64,000 bases of DNA. It comes from Jannaschia pohangensis. GTDB taxonomy: Bacteria > Pseudomonadota > Alphaproteobacteria > Rhodobacterales > Rhodobacteraceae. The DNA is taken from NCBI RefSeq assembly GCF_900113875.1, contig NZ_FORA01000001.1:372001-436000 (forward strand), written 5' to 3'. This document shows, piece by piece, positions 34,411 through 43,726 of this stretch; position 1 is the stretch's first letter; each line of letters begins with the position of its first letter. Made by a program: the position numbers and the translations under genes. The notes under the pieces were generated by a model. It did not search any database, was not told the DNA's origin, and worked only from the letters and a program-made list of their open reading frames with translations.

Positions 34411-35465
34411 TGGCCGTCACCGACACCAGACCGCAGCCCTCCTATCAGTGGATCGAGCATATCTCGGCCACCAACTTCGGGATCATCGCGCTGGCGCTCA
34501 TCATGCCCGTGCTGGCCAACGATTTCATCCTGTTCCAGGTCTTCGGTTGGGCCTTCATCCTGGGGACCATCGCCCTGTCGCTGCAGTTCCTCGCGGGTTA
34601 TGGCGGCATGGTCAGCCTGCTTCAGATGACCGTCGCGGGGCTGGCCGGATATGGCGTGGCCCTCTTCGGGGACAGCGGCGCGGCCCTGTCGCTCGGCTGG
34701 CCCTGGTGGTTGAACATCCCGGTCGCCATCATCGTCGCGGGCATCTTTGCGACCCTCGTGGGTGCCCTCGCCGTGCGGACCGAGGGGATCTATACCATCA
34801 TGATCACCCTCGCCATCGCCTCGGCGTTCTTCTATTTCGCGCGGCAGAACTATCCGATCTTCAACGGCTATACCGGGTTCAACCTGGTCATCCCACCACA
34901 GCTCTTTGGCGTCGACTGGCGGCAACCCGTGCCGTTCTACTACCTGACGCTCGGGGCCGCGACGCTCTCGTTCATCTGCGTCCTCTATGTATCGCGGTCG
35001 CCCTTCGGCCTGGCCCTTCAAGGCGTGCGCGACAACCCGCGCCGCATGGCGGCCCTCGGATTCAACGTCACGATGCACCGCATCTATGCCTATACCTTCG
35101 CCAGCTTCTTTGCCTCCATCGGGGGCATCCTTCTGGTCTGGCAGAACGCGCAGGTATCGCCCGGCACCGTGGGCCTGCCCAATGTCTTCGACATCCTGGT
35201 GATCGCCGTGGTCGGCGGTCTGCGCCACCCCATCGGACCCTTCATCGGCGCGCTGATCTATTGCGTTCTGCGGGCCTTTGCCCCCGACATCCTGCTGGCG
35301 TTCGGTCTGTCGGGCGAGCGGTTCAAGATGCTGATCGGCCTTGGTTTTCTCGCCATCGTGTTCTGGTCGCCCGACGGTGTCCTGGGCCTTTGGGATCGCT
35401 GGAAAGCGCGCAGATCGGCCAATGCGGATCCGCTGACCGGGAAAGCACGCGGGGGGTCGGCATGA
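34410..35465 (+). CDS. ABC transporter permease, LivM type
   Basis: This 351-residue permease has about nine helices. Family features are SLQFLAGYGGMVSLLQMTVAG (about 51-71, matching the LivM L-x-x-G-Y-x-G-x-x-S/V-x-G-x motif), ALAVRTEGIYTIMITLAIASAF and SPFGLALQGVRDNPRRMAALG, the last being the coupling helix, with a final SPDGVLGLWDRWK. It pairs with the LivH-type subunit to form the channel. Its stop overlaps the ATPase start by 4 bp. Confidence 0.93.
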   Translation: MAVTDTRPQPSYQWIEHISATNFGIIALALIMPVLANDFILFQVFGWAFILGTIALSLQFLAGYGGMVSLLQMTVAGLAGYGVALFGDSGAALSLGWPWWLNIPVAIIVAGIFATLVGALAVRTEGIYTIMITLAIASAFFYFARQNYPIFNGYTGFNLVIPPQLFGVDWRQPVPFYYLTLGAATLSFICVLYVSRSPFGLALQGVRDNPRRMAALGFNVTMHRIYAYTFASFFASIGGILLVWQNAQVSPGTVGLPNVFDILVIAVVGGLRHPIGPFIGALIYCVLRAFAPDILLAFGLSGERFKMLIGLGFLAIVFWSPDGVLGLWDRWKARRSANADPLTGKARGGSA

Positions 35466-36253
35466 CGATGACCGATACCGCCGCCGACCGTCTGGGCAGC
35501 GCCAGCAGCGGCAACGCGCTGGAACTGCGGGGTGTCACCAAGCTCTTCGGTGCGCTTGCCGCGCTCACCGATATCAACCTGACCGTCCGGCCCGGCGAAC
35601 GGCGCGCGGTTCTGGGCTCCAACGGCGCGGGCAAGACCACGCTGTTCAATTGCGTCACGGGCGATTTCCTTCCGACGAACGGCTCCATCCGCCTTTTTGG
35701 TGAAGACGTCACCAGCTTTCCGCCGCAGGAGCGTATCCGGCGCGGCCTTCGGCGCACCTATCAGATTTCGCTGCTGTTCGGCGGGCTGTCGGTGATCGAC
35801 AACGTCTATCTGGCCTGTCGCGGTGTCAGCCGGGGACGGTTTTCGATGCTGCGGCCCCGGCGCAACGACACGCTGATGGCGCGGGCGGCCGAACTGATCG
35901 AGGCGGTCCACATGACGCCGCTCAAGGACACCATGGTCCGCAACCTGGCTTACGGCCAGCAGCGGCAGCTCGAGATCGCGCTGGCCCTGTCCGGGGCACC
36001 CCGCCTGATCCTATTCGATGAGCCAGCGGCCGGCCTGTCGCCCACCGAGCGCAGCGAGTTGATCGCCATCCTGATGGGTTTGCCCGGACACATCGGATAC
36101 ATCATCATCGAGCATGACATGGACGTGGCCCTGCGTGTCGCGACCTCGGTTTCGATGATGCACAACGGGCGCATCTTCAAGGAAGGCAGCCCCGAAGAAA
36201 TCGAAAACGATCCGGAGGTGCAGGAATTGTACCTGGGGGGTGGCCATGGCTGA
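35462..36253 (+). CDS. ABC transporter ATPase, LivG type
   Basis: This 263-residue ATPase starts at ATG 35462; longer frames to 34400 lie in the permease gene. Walker A is GSNGAGKT (52-59). The signature loop is LAYGQQRQLEIALAL, Walker B is LILFDEPAAGLSPTE, and the H-loop is IIIEHDMDVALRVA. The order and spacing are those of LivG (about 255-260 residues). It energises import together with the following LivF-type ATPase. Its last bases overlap the next start. Confidence 0.94.
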   Translation: MTMTDTAADRLGSASSGNALELRGVTKLFGALAALTDINLTVRPGERRAVLGSNGAGKTTLFNCVTGDFLPTNGSIRLFGEDVTSFPPQERIRRGLRRTYQISLLFGGLSVIDNVYLACRGVSRGRFSMLRPRRNDTLMARAAELIEAVHMTPLKDTMVRNLAYGQQRQLEIALALSGAPRLILFDEPAAGLSPTERSELIAILMGLPGHIGYIIIEHDMDVALRVATSVSMMHNGRIFKEGSPEEIENDPEVQELYLGGGHG

Positions 36254-38435
36254 GCGCGCGCAGGCACCAGCCCTCGACGTCAAGGGTCTCAACGTCTTCT
36301 ATGGCGCGTCGCATGCGTTGCAGGGCGTCGATCTGCACCTGGCGGGCGGCGTCCTGTCGGTCGTGGGCCGCAACGGGATGGGCAAGACGACCTTGTGCAA
36401 GGCGATCATGGGTCTGGTGCCCGCCGCCGCCGGGTCCATCACCTTCGCCGGGCAAAGCCTGATCGGGAAATCCCCCGCTGAAATCGCCCGTCTCGGTGTC
36501 GGCTACGTGCCGCAGGGGCGGCGTCTCTGGCGGTCGCTGACGGTGGATGAACACCTGCGGCTGGTGGCCACCAAGTCAGGTGCCTGGACGGTCGAGCGGA
36601 TCTATTCGACCTTCCCCCGCCTGGCCGAACGCAAGTCCAACGGTGGCGCCCAACTGTCGGGCGGAGAGCAGCAGATGCTCGCCATCAGCCGTGCGCTTCT
36701 GTCCAACCCGAAACTTCTCATCATGGATGAGCCGACCGAGGGGCTCGCTCCGGTGATCGTCGAACAGGTGGAGCAGATGCTGATCCGCCTTGCCGAAGAC
36801 GGCGACATCGACGTGCTGGTGATCGAACAGAACATCGGGGTTGCCACGGCGATTGCCGAAGACGTGGCCATCATGGTCAACGGGCGGATCAACCGGCTGG
36901 TCGACGCGGGGCTTCTGGCTTCGGACCGCGATCTGCAACAGCGGCTTCTGGGTGTGGGTCGCCACGGCGAGGGCGATGGTCCCGGCGAAGGGGAGGCCGC
37001 GCCGCAGGACTCGCCCGAGGCGGCGGCGCCGAGCCCGACCACGGTCACCAAGATCTATCTGTCCAACCCGAAGACGCCGACCCGGTGGAGCCGGCCCGTT
37101 CCCGTCGACGTCCTGGAAACGCAGGCGCGGATCAAGACGACCGGCCCCGCCGTTCAGGGCAGCCAGCCTGTCATCCAGCCGATTACCCCATCGGTCGAGA
37201 ATATCGTTCTGGTCGCCGGCACCTTCGACACCAAGGGCGCAGAGCTGCGCTTCATGCGCGACATCCTGCGGGCGTCCGGCCTGCCCGTGCGGACCGTCGA
37301 TCTGTCGACGACCAACGTCCATTCCGGCGCGGATGTGCCCGCCCATCAGATCGCCGCTTTCCACCCGCGCGGCGCGTCGGGCGTGTTCACCAACGACCGG
37401 GGCCAGTCGGTCGCGGGCATGACGCTGGCGTTCGAGCGTTGGATGCGCGGTCAGTCCGGCATCCTCGGCATTCTGTCGGCGGGCGGGTCGGGCGGCACGG
37501 CCATCGTCGCCCCGGCCATGCGGTCGCTGCCGGTCGGGGTGCCCAAGATCATCGTCTCGACCGTCGCCTCGGGCGAGGTGTCGCAATACGTCGGCGCGGC
37601 GGACATCACGATGATGCATTCGGTGGCCGACGTCCAGGGGATCAACGCGATCACCCGCTCGGTTCTGGGCAATGCGGCCAACGCCATGGCGGGGATGGCC
37701 AACGCCCGTCGCAAGGCAGGCCCGGCCCCGACCGAGGCGCGCGCCGCCATCGGCCTGACGATGTTCGGCGTCACCACCCCCGCGGTCCAGCAGATCACGG
37801 CGGCGATGCAGGACGACTATGACTGCCTCGTCTTCCACGCCACCGGGATCGGCGGGCAGTCGATGGAGAAGCTGGTCGACTCCGGCATGATCAAGGGTGT
37901 CATCGACGCGACCACGACCGAGGTCTGCGACATGATGATGGGCGGGGTCTTTGCCGCCACCGAAGATCGCTTCGGCGCGATGATCCGTGCCCGGATGCCC
38001 TATGTCGGCGCGGTCGGGGCCCTCGACATGGTGAATTTCGGCGCGCCCAACACCGTGCCCGAAAAATACCGGGGTCGGCTGTTCTATGAACACAACCCGC
38101 AAGTCACCCTGATGCGGACCACGCCCGAGGAAAACACCGCCATGGGCCGCTGGATCGGCGAGCGGTTGAACCAGATGGAGGCGCCGGTGCGCTTCTTTCT
38201 GACCGAAGGCGGCGTGTCGCTGCTGGATGCGCCGGGCAAGCCCTTTGACGATCCGCGCGCCCGCGCCGCGCTTTTCGATGCTCTGGAACAGACCGTGCGA
38301 CAGACGCCCGCACGTCGCCTGATCCGCCTTCCCCATAACATCAACGCCCCCGAGGCATCGGCGGCCATGGTCGCGGCCTTCCGCGAACTTCACGGACCGG
38401 TGCGCCCGCACAGCAAGACAAAGGTAGCAAGATGA
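36246..38435 (+). CDS. Fusion: LivF-type ABC ATPase plus Tm-1-like (UPF0261) domain
   Basis: This 729-residue protein starts at ATG 36246 (GGGGGG upstream; GTG 36240 also possible). Residues 1-235 are a complete LivF ATPase with Walker A GRNGMGKT, signature [12 protein letters not shown], Walker [14 protein letters not shown] and H-loop [10 protein letters not shown] Gly/Glu/Pro-rich linker covers about 235-310. The remaining about 415 residues are a Tm-1-like ATP-binding domain: [57 protein letters not shown] and [14 protein letters not shown]. Tm-1 in tomato blocks tobamovirus replication; bacterial relatives have no defined role. The next gene is the TIM-barrel partner commonly paired with this domain. 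Walker and nucleotide residues in both halves look intact, so I expect a functional fusion rather than an assembly error; the frame is continuous. Confidence 0.9.
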   Translation: MAERAQAPALDVKGLNVFYGASHALQGVDLHLAGGVLSVVGRNGMGKTTLCKAIMGLVPAAAGSITFAGQSLIGKSPAEIARLGVGYVPQGRRLWRSLTVDEHLRLVATKSGAWTVERIYSTFPRLAERKSNGGAQLSGGEQQMLAISRALLSNPKLLIMDEPTEGLAPVIVEQVEQMLIRLAEDGDIDVLVIEQNIGVATAIAEDVAIMVNGRINRLVDAGLLASDRDLQQRLLGVGRHGEGDGPGEGEAAPQDSPEAAAPSPTTVTKIYLSNPKTPTRWSRPVPVDVLETQARIKTTGPAVQGSQPVIQPITPSVENIVLVAGTFDTKGAELRFMRDILRASGLPVRTVDLSTTNVHSGADVPAHQIAAFHPRGASGVFTNDRGQSVAGMTLAFERWMRGQSGILGILSAGGSGGTAIVAPAMRSLPVGVPKIIVSTVASGEVSQYVGAADITMMHSVADVQGINAITRSVLGNAANAMAGMANARRKAGPAPTEARAAIGLTMFGVTTPAVQQITAAMQDDYDCLVFHATGIGGQSMEKLVDSGMIKGVIDATTTEVCDMMMGGVFAATEDRFGAMIRARMPYVGAVGALDMVNFGAPNTVPEKYRGRLFYEHNPQVTLMRTTPEENTAMGRWIGERLNQMEAPVRFFLTEGGVSLLDAPGKPFDDPRARAALFDALEQTVRQTPARRLIRLPHNINAPEASAAMVAAFRELHGPVRPHSKTKVAR

Positions 38436-39259
38436 TTTCCAGACAGTCCCTGCTCGAAAAGTTCCAGGCCATGAAAGCCGCAGGCACGCCCATCGTCGGC
38501 GGCGGGGCCGGCACCGGACTTTCCGCGAAATGCGAAGAGGCGGGCGGCATCGACCTGATCGTGATCTATAATTCCGGCCGTTACCGCATGGCGGGGCGCG
38601 GATCGCTTGCGGGTCTCATGCCCTACGGTGATGCCAATGCCATCGTCATGGAAATGGCCTCCGAAGTCCTGCCGGTCATCAAGCACACCCCGGTTCTGGC
38701 GGGCGTCTGCGCCACCGACCCCTTCCGCCTGATGGACAAGTTCCTGGACGAGGTGAAGGCGCGCGGCTTTTCGGGGGTGCAGAATTTCCCGACGGTCGGC
38801 CTGATCGACGGCACCTTCCGCGCCAACCTCGAAGAGACGGGAATGTCCTTTGGGCTGGAGATCGACATGATCGCCAAGGCCCATCAGAAGGACCTGTTCA
38901 CCACGCCCTACGTCTTCAACGAAGACGACGCGACAGCCATGGCCAAGGCGGGCGCGGATATCATCGTCTGCCATCTGGGCCTGACGACCGGCGGCTCCAT
39001 CGGGGCGGATACCGCCGTCACGCTGGAGCAATGTCCGGCCCTGGTCGACGGCATGGCCGAAGCGGCGCTGCGAGTGAACAAGGACGCCATCGTCCTGGTC
39101 CACGGCGGCCCCGTCGCGATGCCCGCAGACGCGGAATACGTCCTCAAGAACACGCAGAATTGCCACGGCTTCTATGGCGCCTCCTCGATGGAACGGCTGC
39201 CGACCGAGGTCGCGCTCACGGAACAAACCCGTCTGTTCAAACAGATTTCGGGCAAGTGA
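38432..39259 (+). CDS. PEP-hydrolase-like TIM-barrel protein (Tm-1 partner family)
   Basis: This 275-residue soluble protein is of the phosphoenolpyruvate hydrolase-like/PEP mutase superfamily found fused to or beside Tm-1-like domains. Features are [33 protein letters not shown] (positions 14-50, abbreviated by position), [27 protein letters not shown] and [14 protein letters not shown], all typical. It starts at ATG 38432, overlapping the preceding stop by ATGA. Its chemistry has not been established in bacteria. Given the cluster, cleavage or isomerisation of a 2-oxoacid-like intermediate is conceivable, but that is inference. Confidence 0.85.
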   Translation: MISRQSLLEKFQAMKAAGTPIVGGGAGTGLSAKCEEAGGIDLIVIYNSGRYRMAGRGSLAGLMPYGDANAIVMEMASEVLPVIKHTPVLAGVCATDPFRLMDKFLDEVKARGFSGVQNFPTVGLIDGTFRANLEETGMSFGLEIDMIAKAHQKDLFTTPYVFNEDDATAMAKAGADIIVCHLGLTTGGSIGADTAVTLEQCPALVDGMAEAALRVNKDAIVLVHGGPVAMPADAEYVLKNTQNCHGFYGASSMERLPTEVALTEQTRLFKQISGK

Positions 39260-39278
39260 TCAGGGAAGGATTACAGCA

Positions 39279-41918
39279 ATGACCGGACAGATCATCGGAC
39301 AGCTCGTCTTGTGGCTCATCGTGGCGGTTATCGTTATCGCCATTCTCTACTGGGTGATGAACTGGCTCTATCGCCGCTCCACCAAGGAAGTGGCCTTCGT
39401 GCGAACGGGTTTCCTGGGCGAAAAGGTCGTGATCGACGGCGGTGCCTTCGTCTGGCCCATCGTCCACGACATCACGCCCGTCAACATGAACACCCTGCCC
39501 CTCGCTGTCACGCGCACGCAGAAGAACGCGCTCATCACCAAGGACAGGATGCGCGTGGACGTCGAAGCCGAATTCTACGTCCGCGTCCGCCCCGAGCGGC
39601 CCGCCGTGTCGATGGCCGCGTCGACCCTGGGTCGCCGAACGCTGGAGGCAGAGAACCTGCACGGCCTTCTGTCGGGCAAGTTCGAATCCGCCATGCGCAC
39701 CGTCGCCGCCGAAATGTCGATGTCCGACATGCACGAGAACCGGAACGCCTATGTCACCAAGGTCCGTGAAATCGCGCAGGACGATCTGACCAAGAACGGG
39801 CTGGAGCTGGAATCGGTCGCCATCATCGACATCGACCAGACCAGCCTCGAATTCTTCAACCCCTCCAACCGGTTCGATGCCGAAGGTCTGACCACGCTCA
39901 TCCAGGACATCGAGGCGCGCCGCAAGCTGCGCAACGACATCGAGCAGGACAGCATGATCCAGATCCGGACCCGCAACCTGCAGGCCGAAAAGGAAGCGCT
40001 CGACATCGAAAGCGCCTCCGAGGAAGCGCGCTTGACCCAGGAACGCGACGTCGAATTCCGCCGCGCGCAGCAACGGGCCGAACTGGCGCGGGAGCGTGCG
40101 GAGCGCGAGACCGAGGGCGAGACCGCCCAGATCACCGCCCGCGAGATCATCGAGAAGGCGCGCATCGCCAACGAGCAGAGCATTTCCGAAACCCGCATCG
40201 CCTCCGAGCGCCAGATCCGCAGCCGCGAGATCGCCCGCCAGCGCGAGATCGAGGCCGAGGAAATCGCTGCCCGCGAACAGACCGAGACCGCCCGCATCCT
40301 TCAGGAACGGACCGTCAAGGAAGCGCGGATCACCAACGATCAGGAAACCCAGTCCAGGGAAATCGCCAAGGCCCGCGCCATCGAAGAGGCCGAGATCGCC
40401 GCCCGCGAAGCAACCGAACGCGCGCGCATCGAACAGGAGCGCGCACTGGCCGAAGCCCGCATCGCCAAGGACCGCGAGACACAGGCCCTCGAAATCGAGC
40501 GCCAGCGCGTGACCGAACAGGCCGAGATCAAGGCCACCGAAGAAACCGAGCGTGCCCGCATGGCCCGGACACTCGTCATCAACCAGACCCGCATCAGCGG
40601 CGAGGAAAAGGTCCGCCTGCAGGAGATCACCCGCCAGAAGACGCTCGACGAAGCCGAGATCGCCGCGCGAGAGACCGTGGAGCGCATCCGCATCCTCCAG
40701 GCCGCCGAGGTTTCCGAGGCCCGGATTGCAGAGGATCAGCGCATTCGCGAGTTGGAAATCGACCGCCAGAAGGCCGTCGAAGCCGCGGAGATCGCCGCCG
40801 CGGAAAGCATCGAACAGGCGCGCATCGCCCGCGAGCGCGAAGTGGCCGCGACACGGATCGCGGCGGATCAGACGACCCGGTCGCAGGAGATCGCCCGCAA
40901 CCGCGCGCTCGACGAGGCGAAGTTGGCCGCCGACGAGGCCATCGAACAGGCGCGAATTGCCCAAAAGAAGACGCTGGACGCCGAACGCATCGCCGCCCAT
41001 CAGGCCACCCGCGCCCGCGAGATCGAGCGCGAGGAGGCGATCGAGACCGCCGAAGTCGCCCGCGAACAGGCCGTGGAGGCCAGCCGGATCGAGCGCCGCC
41101 GGTCCATCGAGCAGCTGGAAATCGCCCGGATTCAGGCGCTTCGCGAGGCCGAGATCGAAAGCCGCGAGGATATCGAGCGCGCCCGCATCGCGTCCGAGCG
41201 CGGGATCGACGAGATCCGGATCAGCCACGAGACCGAGCGCCGTCGCCTGGAGATCGAGCGGGAGCAGTCGGTCGAGACGGTCCAGCTCGACAAGGCCATC
41301 GCGATCTATGCCAAGTCGCTGGAGGAGTCGGCGGCCCGCGCCAAGGCCGATGCCGCCCGCGCCACAGCCGCCGAGGCCGAAGAGAAGGTCAAGACCGTCC
41401 GAGAGACCGAGGTCGCCAACCGCAAGCAGAAGATCGACGTGCTGATGGCGCAGAAGGCCGCCGAAGAAGCAAAGATTGCGGCCGAGGCCGAAAAGGTCCG
41501 CAGTTCGGTCATGGCCGAGGCACAACGCCTGATCAACGAGGCCGAGAACGTGCTGACCGATCCGGCCCGCGCCAGCCTCTTCAAGCTCAAGATGCTGGAG
41601 CATGTGGAGGGCATCGTCGCCGCGTCCGTCAAGCCGCTCGAGAAGATCCAGGATATCCGCATCATGCAGCTCGATGGCATGGGCGGCGGTTCCGGGTCGT
41701 CGGGGGGCAGCCCGACGGACGAGGTCATCAATTCCGCCCTGCGCTACCGCGTCCAGGCGCCGATGATCGACAGCCTGCTGTCCGACATCGGCATAGACGG
41801 ATCGAACATCGCCAAGCAGGGCGGCCTCATGCGCGAGGCGTCCGACATGCAGCGCGTGGCCGATGGGGCGGCCAAGGCGGCCAAACCCGACGCCAAGCCG
41901 GAAGGGGACAAGAAATAA
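39279..41918 (+). CDS. Giant SPFH/flotillin-like membrane scaffold with hendecad repeats
   Basis: This 879-residue protein starts at ATG 39279 (AGGGAAGGA upstream). It has one N-terminal transmembrane helix (about 8-30), an SPFH/band-7 domain (about 36-215; VRTGFLGEKVVIDGGAFVWP and VDVEAEFYVRVRPERPAVSM), a very long charged coiled coil (about 210-700) and a C-terminal flotillin-like tail (about 735-879) with a Gly/Ser stretch. Residues 283-667 are nine tandem repeats of 44 residues (one of 33), that is 35 hendecads. YqiK-type flotillins are about 500-700 residues, so this one is enlarged by the repeats. Flotillins form membrane rings or cages that organise other complexes. Position between transporter and hydroxylase genes suggests it scaffolds this pathway. 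The stop overlaps the next start by one base. Confidence 0.9.
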   Translation: MTGQIIGQLVLWLIVAVIVIAILYWVMNWLYRRSTKEVAFVRTGFLGEKVVIDGGAFVWPIVHDITPVNMNTLPLAVTRTQKNALITKDRMRVDVEAEFYVRVRPERPAVSMAASTLGRRTLEAENLHGLLSGKFESAMRTVAAEMSMSDMHENRNAYVTKVREIAQDDLTKNGLELESVAIIDIDQTSLEFFNPSNRFDAEGLTTLIQDIEARRKLRNDIEQDSMIQIRTRNLQAEKEALDIESASEEARLTQERDVEFRRAQQRAELARERAERETEGETAQITAREIIEKARIANEQSISETRIASERQIRSREIARQREIEAEEIAAREQTETARILQERTVKEARITNDQETQSREIAKARAIEEAEIAAREATERARIEQERALAEARIAKDRETQALEIERQRVTEQAEIKATEETERARMARTLVINQTRISGEEKVRLQEITRQKTLDEAEIAARETVERIRILQAAEVSEARIAEDQRIRELEIDRQKAVEAAEIAAAESIEQARIAREREVAATRIAADQTTRSQEIARNRALDEAKLAADEAIEQARIAQKKTLDAERIAAHQATRAREIEREEAIETAEVAREQAVEASRIERRRSIEQLEIARIQALREAEIESREDIERARIASERGIDEIRISHETERRRLEIEREQSVETVQLDKAIAIYAKSLEESAARAKADAARATAAEAEEKVKTVRETEVANRKQKIDVLMAQKAAEEAKIAAEAEKVRSSVMAEAQRLINEAENVLTDPARASLFKLKMLEHVEGIVAASVKPLEKIQDIRIMQLDGMGGGSGSSGGSPTDEVINSALRYRVQAPMIDSLLSDIGIDGSNIAKQGGLMREASDMQRVADGAAKAAKPDAKPEGDKK
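40125..41279 (+). repeat. Tandem 132-bp coding repeats (44-residue units) in the flotillin gene
   Basis: Units begin at residues 283, 327, 371, 415, 459, 503, 547, 591 and 624. All are 44 residues except the eighth (591-623), which is 33. Units start AEIAARE-x-x-E-x-A-R-I or close variants, and the total of 385 residues is exactly 35 x 11. The 33-residue unit has lost exactly one hendecad, so the 11-residue phase is preserved throughout. Confidence 0.85.
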
Positions 41919-42355
41919 TGCCCCGCGTCTTCATCTCCTCCGTCATCGGGGCCCCGCCCGCAAAGGTCTGGGACAAGATCCGGGATTTCAACGCCCTGCC
42001 CCGCTGGCACCCGCGCATCCGCGACAGCCGGATCGAGAACGGCGAGCCGTCCGACCGCGTGGGATGCGTCCGCGACTTCCACCTGCAGAACGGCGACCGG
42101 ATCCGCGAAAAGCTTCTGGCGCTCAGCGATTTCGACCTGTCGTGCACCTATGCGATCCTGGAAAGCCCGATGCCGCTGACCGACTATGTCGCGACCCTGC
42201 GGCTCACGCCGATCACCGACGGGGACCGCACCTTCGCCGAATGGACCGCCGAATTCGACTGTGCCGAAGCGGATGCAGAGGATCTTGTCGTCGGAATTGG
42301 CAACAACGTGTTCCAGGCGGGTTTCGACGCGCTCAAGCGACAGATGACGGGCTGA
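41918..42355 (+). CDS. SRPBCC-family (polyketide-cyclase/MxaD-like) protein, copy 1
   Basis: This 145-residue START-like protein starts at ATG 41918, overlapping the flotillin stop codon by one base. The pattern APPAKVWDKIRDFNALPRWHP near the N-terminus and GCVRDFHLQNGDRIREKLL in the middle are typical of the SRPBCC dehydratase/MxaD group. A helix-grip fold makes a hydrophobic cavity for a small ligand. Homologous CoxG in CO dehydrogenase clusters anchors a molybdenum hydroxylase to the membrane, which suits the genes that follow, but the ligand here is unknown. It is clearly a tandem relative of the gene at 42480. Confidence 0.85.
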   Translation: MPRVFISSVIGAPPAKVWDKIRDFNALPRWHPRIRDSRIENGEPSDRVGCVRDFHLQNGDRIREKLLALSDFDLSCTYAILESPMPLTDYVATLRLTPITDGDRTFAEWTAEFDCAEADAEDLVVGIGNNVFQAGFDALKRQMTG

Positions 42356-42413
42356 CGGACCAGCTTGCGACGGCACGGCGACCGATCCGGTCGCACGAAA
42401 GGGAGGAGACGAC

Positions 42414-42467
42414 ATGACAGCACCGATTTCGACCGCTCCGCGCCGCGCCCCCCTGGGCCGCAGGTAA
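42414..42467 (+). CDS. Possible 17-residue leader peptide with strong ribosome site
   Basis: ATG 42414 follows GGGAGGAG at ideal spacing and opens MTAPISTAPRRAPLGRR before TAA at 42465. The peptide is basic (four Arg) and Pro/Ala-rich. It ends 12 bp before the next gene. It could be a translated leader that couples or tunes the next gene, or the start of a gene lost by deletion. Nothing but the ribosome site supports it. Confidence 0.3.
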   Translation: MTAPISTAPRRAPLGRR

Positions 42468-42479
42468 GGGGCGTCGCCA

Positions 42480-42926
42480 ATGGTCAAGGTCGTCACATCC
42501 ACCATCCTGCCCGCCCCGGTCGAGGCGGTCTGGGACGTGATCCGCGATTTCAACGGCCACGACCGCTGGCATCCCGCCGTCAGCGACAGCGCCATCGACC
42601 GCGGCCAGCCTGCCGACAAGGTCGGCTGCGTGCGCCGCTTTCATCTGGCCGACGGGTCGGAACTGCGCGAGCAACTCCTGTCGCTGTCGGATATCGACAT
42701 GGCGTTCAGCTATTGCCTGCTCGAGACGCCGATCCCGCTGTTGAATTATGTGGCGCATGTCCGGCTCCTGCCGGTGACCGACGACGATCACACCTTCTGG
42801 CACTGGGAGTCGCGCTTCGACACGCCACCGGGTCAGGAAAAGACCCTGAGGGAGATGGTCGGCAGCCAGATCTATCAGGGCGGCATGGACGCCGTGAAAT
42901 CCTATATGAGACTGGAAGGCGCGTAA
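42480..42926 (+). CDS. SRPBCC-family protein, copy 2
   Basis: This 148-residue protein, a tandem paralogue of the gene at 41918, shares AVWDVIRDFNGHDRWHPAV, VGCVRRFHLADGSELREQLL and SLSDIDMAFSYCLLETPIPL at the same positions, by eye about half identical. The same fold and possible membrane-recruitment or ligand-cavity roles apply. Its stop overlaps the ATG of the FAD subunit by one base (TAATG), linking it tightly to the molybdenum hydroxylase. It has no clear Shine-Dalgarno sequence of its own apart from AAGGGG at 42466-42471. Confidence 0.85.
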   Translation: MVKVVTSTILPAPVEAVWDVIRDFNGHDRWHPAVSDSAIDRGQPADKVGCVRRFHLADGSELREQLLSLSDIDMAFSYCLLETPIPLLNYVAHVRLLPVTDDDHTFWHWESRFDTPPGQEKTLREMVGSQIYQGGMDAVKSYMRLEGA

Positions 42927-43726
42927 TGGCTTTTACCATCGAAACCTATGCGACAACCGCCGAAGCGGCCCGGGCCATGGGGGCCGATGCCCGCTTTCTG
43001 GCCGGCGGAACGCTCGTCATGCGCGACGTGAACGCGGGCGACCAGAGCTTCACGCGCATCATTCGCAGCACTGATCCCGCGCTGACCGCCATCCGCGGCA
43101 CCGGCGACGGGATCAGCGTCGGGGCCTGCGTCACGCTGCACCAGATCGTCGCGAACCCCGACCTTGCCTTTTTGGCCCCGGTGGCACGCCAGGTTGGGGG
43201 ACCACAGGTGCGCAACATGGGCACCGTTGGCGGCAACCTCTTCGCGCCGCACCCTTATGGCGATTTTACCGTCGCCCTTCTGGCGATCGGGGCGAAGGTG
43301 ACGACGGCCCAGGGTCAGAAACCGGTCGACGATTTCCTGCGCGACCGGGACCGGTCGGGGCTGGTCACCGAAATCCTGATCCCGCGCCCGCGCGATCCGG
43401 GCAGTTTTGGCTGGCACAAGGTCAGCCGGACCAAGCCCAAGGGCGCGTCGGTCATGTCCATCGCCGCCTATCTGCCGCGCGAAGGCGGGCGCATCCGCAA
43501 TGTCCGCATCGCCTTTGGCGCCATGGGCGGCCATCCGTTGCGGGCGACGGGGGCCGAACGCGCGCTGGAGGGGCAATCCCTCGACGCCTCGACAATCGCC
43601 AGGGCTGCGGCAGTGACGCTGGAGGGGCTGTCGCCTCCGACCGACCCGCTCGCCTCCGAATGGTACCGGCGCGAGGTCGCGGCGGTCCATTTGACCCGCC
43701 TTCTGACCCGGATGGAGCGTTCGTGA
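42926..43726 (+). CDS. Molybdenum hydroxylase FAD-binding medium subunit (CoxM/XdhB type)
   Basis: The start at ATG 42926 gives 266 residues. The FAD subunit passes electrons from the iron-sulfur subunit to a final acceptor. Motifs are ADARFLAGGTLVMRDV (AGGT pyrophosphate loop, about 20-35), VGGPQVRNMGTVGGNLFAPHPYGDF (second FAD loop around residues 90-112, T-x-G-G-N) and the C-terminal CO_deh_flav_C domain (FGWHKVSRTKPKGASVMSIA). Length is usual. It overlaps both neighbours by one base. An open frame upstream to 42365 is not used. Confidence 0.9.
   Translation: MAFTIETYATTAEAARAMGADARFLAGGTLVMRDVNAGDQSFTRIIRSTDPALTAIRGTGDGISVGACVTLHQIVANPDLAFLAPVARQVGGPQVRNMGTVGGNLFAPHPYGDFTVALLAIGAKVTTAQGQKPVDDFLRDRDRSGLVTEILIPRPRDPGSFGWHKVSRTKPKGASVMSIAAYLPREGGRIRNVRIAFGAMGGHPLRATGAERALEGQSLDASTIARAAAVTLEGLSPPTDPLASEWYRREVAAVHLTRLLTRMERS

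Noticed and set aside
39237-41603. A 788-codon open frame antisense to the flotillin gene.
   Set aside because: It arises from the Glu/Ala/Arg-rich repeats, whose reverse complement reads as Leu/Gly/Asp without stops. It has no ribosome site and the sense protein is clearly real.
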